From contig JALOPK010000083.1 in NCBI GenBank assembly GCA_025453925.1, positions 1 through 11,219 of the forward strand: a DNA stretch of 11,219 nucleotides. Reading direction: 5' to 3'. Of the stretch, positions 7,554 through 11,219 are shown one piece after another. Made by a program: the position numbers and the translations under genes. Position 1 is the stretch's first letter. Each line of letters begins with the position of its first letter. This DNA is from Candidatus Eiseniibacteriota bacterium (GTDB lineage Bacteria > JAFGKV01). The notes beneath the pieces were generated by a model that worked only from the letters and a program-made list of their open reading frames with translations, was not told the DNA's origin and made no database searches.

Positions 7554-7710
7554 CGGCGGTTCGCTCCTGTCTCTACATCAATCAGGGCCACCACGAGGGC
7601 GCGGCGGATCGAAGACCGGGTGACACTCCTACAACATCGGGGATTGCCCCCAAAGTACGGCCGGGGAGGCATCCCGTCAGGTGTCACAATGCGACGCGCA
7701 CCCGCGGCGG
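7554..7710 (-). other. 157-base gap between ispG and the GT-C-type gene
   Basis: This is the largest gap inside the cluster and a plausible place for a promoter or end of transcript. I see no confident -35/-10 pair. A weak inverted pair, GTGACAC at 7620-7626 and GTGTCAC at 7681-7687, and a small GGGG-ATTG-CCCC hairpin at 7639-7650 are present. No reading frame here looks like protein. Confidence 0.4.
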
Positions 7711-7722
7711 TCAGTCGCCGCG
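7703..7722 (-). terminator. Perfect hairpin spanning the ispG stop codon
   Basis: Read on the minus strand, CGCGGCG-ACTGAC-CGCCGCG is a perfect 7-base stem with a 6-base loop, and the ispG TGA (7713-7711) sits in the loop. There is no T-run after it, so an intrinsic terminator is not supported. It could be a Rho-independent-like pause, an mRNA 3'-end stabiliser, or a fortuitous structure. Confidence 0.35.
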
Positions 7723-9354
7723 TAGAAGCTCCTCGAGCCGTTCCGCCGCCTCCTCCACGGGCACACCGTGGGTGACCGGAACGCCCCGGCGGTACAGCGC
7801 GACTTTCCCGGGGCCCTCGCCCACGCATCCGACGTCGGCGCCCTGCATCTCCCCCGGACCGTTCACCACGCACCCCATGACGCCGATGGTGAGCCCCTCC
7901 CTCGCCCCAAGCCGCGCCCGCACCTCGGCCGCCAGGCGCGGCACATCGATGCGACACCTGCCGCATTGCGGGCAGGCGATGAGATGGGCGCGCCACTCCC
8001 CGGTGCCCACGCCCTGGAGGATGTCCAGCGCATCGTCGCGGTCTTCGTCCGACGTGCCGCCTCTGTCCAGCTCGAGCCGTTGGAGCAGGCCCGCCTCCAC
8101 GAGCTGCGCCACATCCATCAGCGCCCTGATGAGATCGGTATCGCTGCGCACCGACACCTCCCACGTGAGCGGCACGTCCACGCGGGCCAGGGCCTCCGTC
8201 AGTGCGGCGTCCCCTCCGGGTCGCCCGCCGGGAAGCGGGAGTTGCACCTCGCTGACGAAGCGCGGCAGCTTCGGGGAAACCACCAGGTCTTCCAGAATGG
8301 CGGCCAGGTCTCCCGGGGAGGCGGGCGCGGCGTCCACACGCAGCACCACTGGCTCCCCGGAGAGCGACTGAAGGGAGTCCTGCGCCACCACACGCAGCGC
8401 CGTGCCGGCAACCGGATCGTGGATCCGGTCGCCCATGCCGATCCTCGTCCGGGTGTGGGGTCCCCGGTGCGGGGAGGCCGCGCGGATCTGGACACCCCGG
8501 ACTGCCGCCCGGCCCACTCTGGCCCCGGGCACCGTGAGCGGCCTGATGGCCGCGATCATGGCCGCGGCAACCGGCATCTCCTCCTCCGGCGGCTCGGCGA
8601 GGCTCACGCGAATGGTGTCCGCAAGCCCTTGGCGCAGAAGGAGCCCGACGCCCACCGCGCTGCGAGCCCGCCCCTGGAGCCCGAATCCGGCCTCGGTGAC
8701 ACCCACATGCAGCGGATAGTCGCAGGTGCCGGCCATACGCCTGTTGGCCTCGACCACCTCCCAGGGATTGGAGGACTTCAGCGAGATCACCAGATCGTCG
8801 AAACCCTCTTCCTCCGCCACCCTCACGTACTCCAATGCGGACTCCACCAAGGCGTCCACCCCCGTGCCAAGGTGGTCAACGATCCGCCTCGAGAGGCTGC
8901 CCTGATTGACGCCCACCCTGACCGCCTTCTTGCGGGCGGAGGCGTCCCGGAACAGCTTCCGCAGGGAGCCGAGGTCGTCGTGCGCCGGTGTGGTGGACCC
9001 CAACTCGCGGCTTCGAGGGGCTTCGAGCAGATTCCCCGGGTTGACCCGCACCTTGTCGACAAAGGGCATCGCCTCCAGGGCCATGGCGAGGGAGAAATGG
9101 ATGTCGGCGATGAGAGGGATGGGCGTCGCGTGGGCCAGGCACCGGGTTCGCAGTGAGGGCAACGCCCGCAGGGATCGCCTGTCGGGGAGGGCGACCCGCG
9201 CGAGTCGGGCGCCCCGTTCATGGAGGCGGAGTATCTGGTCCCACGTCGCGTCGACGTCGTGGGTCGGGGTGGAGGTCATTGACTGCAGCACCGGCTCGTC
9301 GCCCCCACCGATTGCCACCCCCCCGACGGTGACCTTTCTGCTCACCCGTCGCAC
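7711..9354 (-). CDS. ispG: 4-hydroxy-3-methylbut-2-enyl diphosphate synthase (IspG/GcpE) with inserted domain
   Basis: IspG converts methylerythritol cyclodiphosphate to HMBPP, the next-to-last step of the non-mevalonate isoprenoid pathway, with a [4Fe-4S] cluster. The N-terminal TIM barrel shows PVLQSMTSTPTHDV (21-34), IADIHFS (82-88), KVRVNPGN (101-108), GVNQGSLS (148-155) and SLKSSN (191-196). The C-terminal cluster domain has ACPQCGR (Cys461, Cys464) and MGCVVNGPGE (Cys495, Glu502), the expected three Cys plus Glu ligands with near-standard spacing; an extra Cys467 follows. The length is 547 versus about 372 in E. coli, because about 170 residues (roughly 275-450) are inserted between the two domains. 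That places it with the three-domain IspG type known from plants, Chlamydiae and Bacteroidetes, though this insert is shorter than the plant one. The GTG at 9354 is chosen for GAGGTGAT 3 bases upstream and for the match to the family N terminus. It follows the DUF362 gene by 39 bases. Confidence 0.96.
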   Translation of the reverse strand: MRRVSRKVTVGGVAIGGGDEPVLQSMTSTPTHDVDATWDQILRLHERGARLARVALPDRRSLRALPSLRTRCLAHATPIPLIADIHFSLAMALEAMPFVDKVRVNPGNLLEAPRSRELGSTTPAHDDLGSLRKLFRDASARKKAVRVGVNQGSLSRRIVDHLGTGVDALVESALEYVRVAEEEGFDDLVISLKSSNPWEVVEANRRMAGTCDYPLHVGVTEAGFGLQGRARSAVGVGLLLRQGLADTIRVSLAEPPEEEMPVAAAMIAAIRPLTVPGARVGRAAVRGVQIRAASPHRGPHTRTRIGMGDRIHDPVAGTALRVVAQDSLQSLSGEPVVLRVDAAPASPGDLAAILEDLVVSPKLPRFVSEVQLPLPGGRPGGDAALTEALARVDVPLTWEVSVRSDTDLIRALMDVAQLVEAGLLQRLELDRGGTSDEDRDDALDILQGVGTGEWRAHLIACPQCGRCRIDVPRLAAEVRARLGAREGLTIGVMGCVVNGPGEMQGADVGCVGEGPGKVALYRRGVPVTHGVPVEEAAERLEELLRGD

Positions 9355-9393
9355 CGGATCACCTCGCGGCCGCGCGGCATGTGGTGGCGCCCG

Positions 9394-10707
9394 CTAACGG
9401 ATGAGCGAAACCGGTGATGTCAGCGTCGGGCCGTCGCCCGTGATCACCAGGAGGTAGATTCCCGGCGGCTGGCGTCTGCCGTCGGCGCCATGCCCGTCCC
9501 AGCGAAGGACGTGGGCGCCCTCGTTCATGTGACCCTGATTCACCATCGCGATTTCCCGCCCCGTGATGTCGTACACCGCGGCGCGGACATGACGCGCGGC
9601 CCGGAGCCTGATGGTCCACGCGGTGGATGTCGCGAAGGGGTTGGGCGCGGCCGGCCGAAGTTCCGCCTGGGAGGGCCTCGGCGGCTCGGAGACCGGCACG
9701 ACCGATGCGTCGACGAACGAAAGGTCCATGACGGCCGGATCGTTCACACCAAGCTCATACGGGGGATCGGAGGCGCGATGGAGATAGTAGTCGGTCAGGG
9801 GGGAGAGCCCGAGGCCCTGGCGCTGTTCGTTGATGATCTGCTGCCCGAGATGCTCGATCACGCAGGGGTCGGTGCCGAAGAAGAGCCTTCGAGGCGTGCC
9901 ACCGGGGAAGAGCGTCCAGTTGTCGGGGCCGCCGTCCAGCCCGCTCACATAGGTGCCGAAGAGCCCGTCCAGGAGAACGAGCGCGGTTTTCTCCCTGATG
10001 CCGTGCGCCGCATTGATGGCGAGCAGGCCGTCGTAGTTTCCACACCAGCTGGAAGGGGCCACGCTACCGTAGTGGTTCTTCATTCCCAGGGTGAACTCGT
10101 TGGAACCATGATTCTTCACCACGGGGCAGTTGATCAGGAAGTCGGCCTCGGCGATGAAGCGTGAAAGCTCCGACTGCTGCCCCGGGGTCGGGATCATCAC
10201 ACCTGAGTTGCAGTCATTGTCGCTGGAGAGGACGACGCCGGGGAACCGATCCGCGGTGTACCCGTGAGACGGCAAATCGTGTTGATCGAAGATGGCGATG
10301 TTGGCGGGGGAAAAAGACCCGCCCAGTGTCTCAGTGAGACGGTTCACTAGGGCCTGTACCACCTCCCACCTGGTCCAGCAGTGGGTGGTGCCCGCGATGA
10401 GATTGATCTTCACGGCCACCTTGCTCTGCGCGTTCAGGCCCGGCAGCAGGCGCTCCAGGGCGGACACGGGGTTCCCTTCCCCGGAGAGTGCCTCGAGGCC
10501 GCGGTCCATCATCTGCTGCACCGCCTCGACATTGACCGTGCGCCCCGTTGTGGCACCGGGATGCCACACCGTGACCCCCTTGCCGGGGTAGAGCCCTCCG
10601 CCTCGCCAGGAAGGCCCGGCGCGCACCGCATTTCTCGCGCCCACCAGACCCACACCCACGGCCGCCGCGGCAGCGCCGATGAATCTCCTTCGACTGATCC
10701 TGAACAT
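9394..10707 (-). CDS. Tat-exported DUF362 protein with C-terminal FlgD-like domain
   Basis: The 437-residue product starts with a twin-arginine signal, SRRRFIG at 5-11, followed by an Ala/Gly/Val hydrophobic run to about residue 30, so it is exported folded, perhaps with a bound cofactor. Residues about 90-330 match DUF362, a domain of unknown function: VAVKINLIAGTTHCWT (97-112), FLINCPVVKNHG (190-201), then FTLGMKNHYGSV (205-216). No CxxCxxC ferredoxin motif is present. From 352 on, PNPF (355-358), VYDITGREIAMV, LRWDGHGADGR and GIYLLVITGD form a FlgD-like beta-sandwich of the kind used as a C-terminal secretion/surface domain in FCB-group bacteria. I prefer the ATG at 10707, with GGAGG 6 bases upstream; a longer frame to 10728 adds 7 residues that spoil the Tat layout. 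It is the first intact gene of the series. The molecular function is unknown. Confidence 0.92.
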   Translation of the reverse strand: MFRISRRRFIGAAAAAVGVGLVGARNAVRAGPSWRGGGLYPGKGVTVWHPGATTGRTVNVEAVQQMMDRGLEALSGEGNPVSALERLLPGLNAQSKVAVKINLIAGTTHCWTRWEVVQALVNRLTETLGGSFSPANIAIFDQHDLPSHGYTADRFPGVVLSSDNDCNSGVMIPTPGQQSELSRFIAEADFLINCPVVKNHGSNEFTLGMKNHYGSVAPSSWCGNYDGLLAINAAHGIREKTALVLLDGLFGTYVSGLDGGPDNWTLFPGGTPRRLFFGTDPCVIEHLGQQIINEQRQGLGLSPLTDYYLHRASDPPYELGVNDPAVMDLSFVDASVVPVSEPPRPSQAELRPAAPNPFATSTAWTIRLRAARHVRAAVYDITGREIAMVNQGHMNEGAHVLRWDGHGADGRRQPPGIYLLVITGDGPTLTSPVSLIR

Positions 10708-10763
10708 GCATTTCCTCCGAGCAGGCAACCCGCCCCCATTTCGTTACGAGCAATGTCCGTGCC

Positions 10764-10782
10764 GGTTGCCCGTCGCGCAACC
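10764..10782. other. Small hairpin upstream of the DUF362 gene
   Basis: GGTTGC and GCAACC form a perfect 6-base stem around a 7-base loop, about 60 bases before the DUF362 start codon. No T-run follows. It could belong to the 5' leader or to the end of the decayed gene beside it. Confidence 0.3.
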
Positions 10783-10790
10783 CGGGCGAC

Positions 10791-10992
10791 GCGGAGACTG
10801 AGGATGACCGCCTGGAATCCTTCATCGAGCTGATGCGTGTGCGCTGGATCGTTCCTGAGAACTCGCGGTCGGCCGCCAGACGCCGATCCCGCAGGTCCCG
10901 GGCACAGGCTGCCTCGCATGGCGCCTCCCGCAATCCTGGCGCCGGTTCGGGTGCACGGTGGTCGCTGCCTCGTTCACGATCGTTCGGAGCTC
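10791..10992 (-). pseudogene. Broken GxxExxY-family (PD-(D/E)XK-like) gene remnant
   Basis: Three pieces in three different frames match successive parts of a GxxExxY protein, a family of about 125 residues with a predicted PD-(D/E)XK nuclease-like fold. Piece one (10992-10951) reads ELRTIVNEAATTVH, matching the N-terminal helix usually read as I.GAAIEVH. Piece two (10942-10859), in another frame, reads APGLREAPCEAACARDLRD then RRLAADREF, matching GPGLLESVYE.ALA.EL...GL.VERE; the name-giving motif is changed from GxxExxY to GxxExxC. Piece three (10829-10791), in the third frame, reads LDEGFQAVILSLR, matching the C-terminal LKDGI.R.V.. end. The middle of the family, including the expected catalytic strands, is absent, as the gap between pieces two and three is only about 29 bases. 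The order and spacing make chance unlikely. The family match is from memory of the consensus and was not searched. Confidence 0.7.
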
Positions 10993-11021
10993 GTCGCCCT
11001 CCGCGCCCCTGCGTCTCTGCG
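10991..11021 (-). repeat. Purine-rich period-8 repeat leading into the broken gene
   Basis: On the minus strand four imperfect octets follow one another: CGCAGAGA, CGCAGGGG, CGCGGAGG, then GCGACGA. This is a version of the CGCAGAGACGCAGAG-type intergenic repeat that I recall from many environmental genomes, often placed just before GxxExxY genes, as here. It overlaps the N-terminal frame of the remnant by two bases. Confidence 0.55.
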
Positions 11022-11130
11022 CGGGGCTCCTTCTCCGCCCTATCCCGGCCGCAGGGCAGGCAGCGCGGCGATGCGTGTGATACCACCTCGACATCCGTCA
11101 TAGGGCAAAGGATGCCGTGTGTGTGCGATG

Positions 11131-11184
11131 GTCCTTGCGAGTCCATGCGAGGACAGAGCAATCCCAGTCGCAGCGGGGATCGCC
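11131..11184. repeat. Degenerate interspersed hairpin repeat
   Basis: On the plus strand two 10-mers stand in tandem, GTCCTTGCGA (11131-11140) and GTCCATGCGA (11141-11150), differing at one base. They are followed by an imperfect hairpin with GCAATCCC (11158-11165) and GGGATCGC (11176-11183) around a 10-base loop, 7 of 8 positions pairing. The layout 'GTCxTTGCGAG ... GCAATCCC ... GGGAT(T/C)GC' resembles a widespread intergenic repeat in bacterial genomes, here decayed. The family assignment is tentative. Confidence 0.45.
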
Positions 11185-11219
11185 ACGTCCGCAGGACCTC
11201 ACGCCGCCAACCCAGACGC

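Larger units (their letters stand above)
10708..11219. other. 512-base region without an intact gene, holding decayed and repeated sequence
   Basis: No intact gene is visible here. In transcription order the region holds a degenerate hairpin repeat (11131-11184), a purine-rich period-8 repeat (10991-11021), the remains of a GxxExxY-family gene (about 10992-10791), and a small hairpin GGTTGC-7-GCAACC (10764-10782) just upstream of the DUF362 ribosome site. A promoter for the DUF362 gene should lie here but no convincing -35/-10 pair was found. Frames called open in this stretch (for example 11103-10837 plus strand) are Arg/Pro-rich and not protein-like. Confidence 0.6.

Noticed and set aside
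7620-7687. GTGACAC / GTGTCAC inverted pair in the gap after ispG
   Set aside because: Seven bases with about 54 between them is likely by chance; no operator or promoter elements line up with it.
7768-9156. Plus-strand frame of 462 codons opposite ispG
   Set aside because: It lies wholly within the certain ispG gene on the other strand and has low-complexity His/Gly/Arg composition.
10708-10830. Promoter for the DUF362 gene
   Set aside because: One is expected here, but no -35/-10 pair with reasonable match and spacing was found, so none is annotated.
10837-11103. 88-codon plus-strand frame in the right-hand gap
   Set aside because: It is opposite the GxxExxY remnant, Pro/Arg-rich and without motif or ribosome site.

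Overview
The window is a high-GC bacterial fragment in which every credible gene lies on the minus strand, so it reads from right to left. The suggested source is a Gram-negative-type, probably uncultivated bacterium of the Eisenbacteria/Krumholzibacteriota/FCB kind. That is an inference from three traits: a secreted protein ending in a FlgD-like beta-sandwich with a PNPF lead-in, a very long GreA with an N-terminal extension, and an IspG with a large inserted domain. No tRNA, rRNA, CRISPR array or intact mobile element was seen.

Layout in transcription order. (1) 11219-10708 has no intact gene. It holds a degenerate hairpin repeat, a purine-rich period-8 repeat, and the broken remains of a GxxExxY-family gene (a PD-(D/E)XK-like family), with all parts recognisable but in three frames and with the middle missing. 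(2) 10707-9394 is a Tat-exported DUF362 protein with a C-terminal FlgD-like domain. (3) 9354-7711 is ispG, the [4Fe-4S] enzyme of the non-mevalonate isoprenoid pathway, with a roughly 170-residue insert. (4) 7553-6327 is a polytopic membrane protein of GT-C/DUF2142 type, overlapping by 10 bases with (5) 6336-5698, a small protein with a membrane anchor at each end and a beta-rich exported domain. (6) 5603-3423 is a UbiA prenyltransferase core between an extra N-terminal membrane region and a C-terminal helical/TPR-like tail, overlapping by ATGA with (7) 3426-1402, a 674-residue GreA. (8) 1364-408 is a PflX-type radical SAM protein. (9) 296-<1 is the start of a predicted lipoprotein cut by the window edge.

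The genes are tightly packed, with two stop/start overlaps and mostly short gaps, so one or two operons are likely; the largest internal gap (157 bases, 7554-7710) is a plausible break. IspG makes the isoprenoid precursor, UbiA enzymes use polyprenyl substrates, and GT-C enzymes use polyprenyl-phosphate sugars. The middle of the cluster could therefore serve a lipid-linked or envelope product; this is inference. GreA, the PflX-like protein and the DUF362 protein have no obvious place in that scheme.
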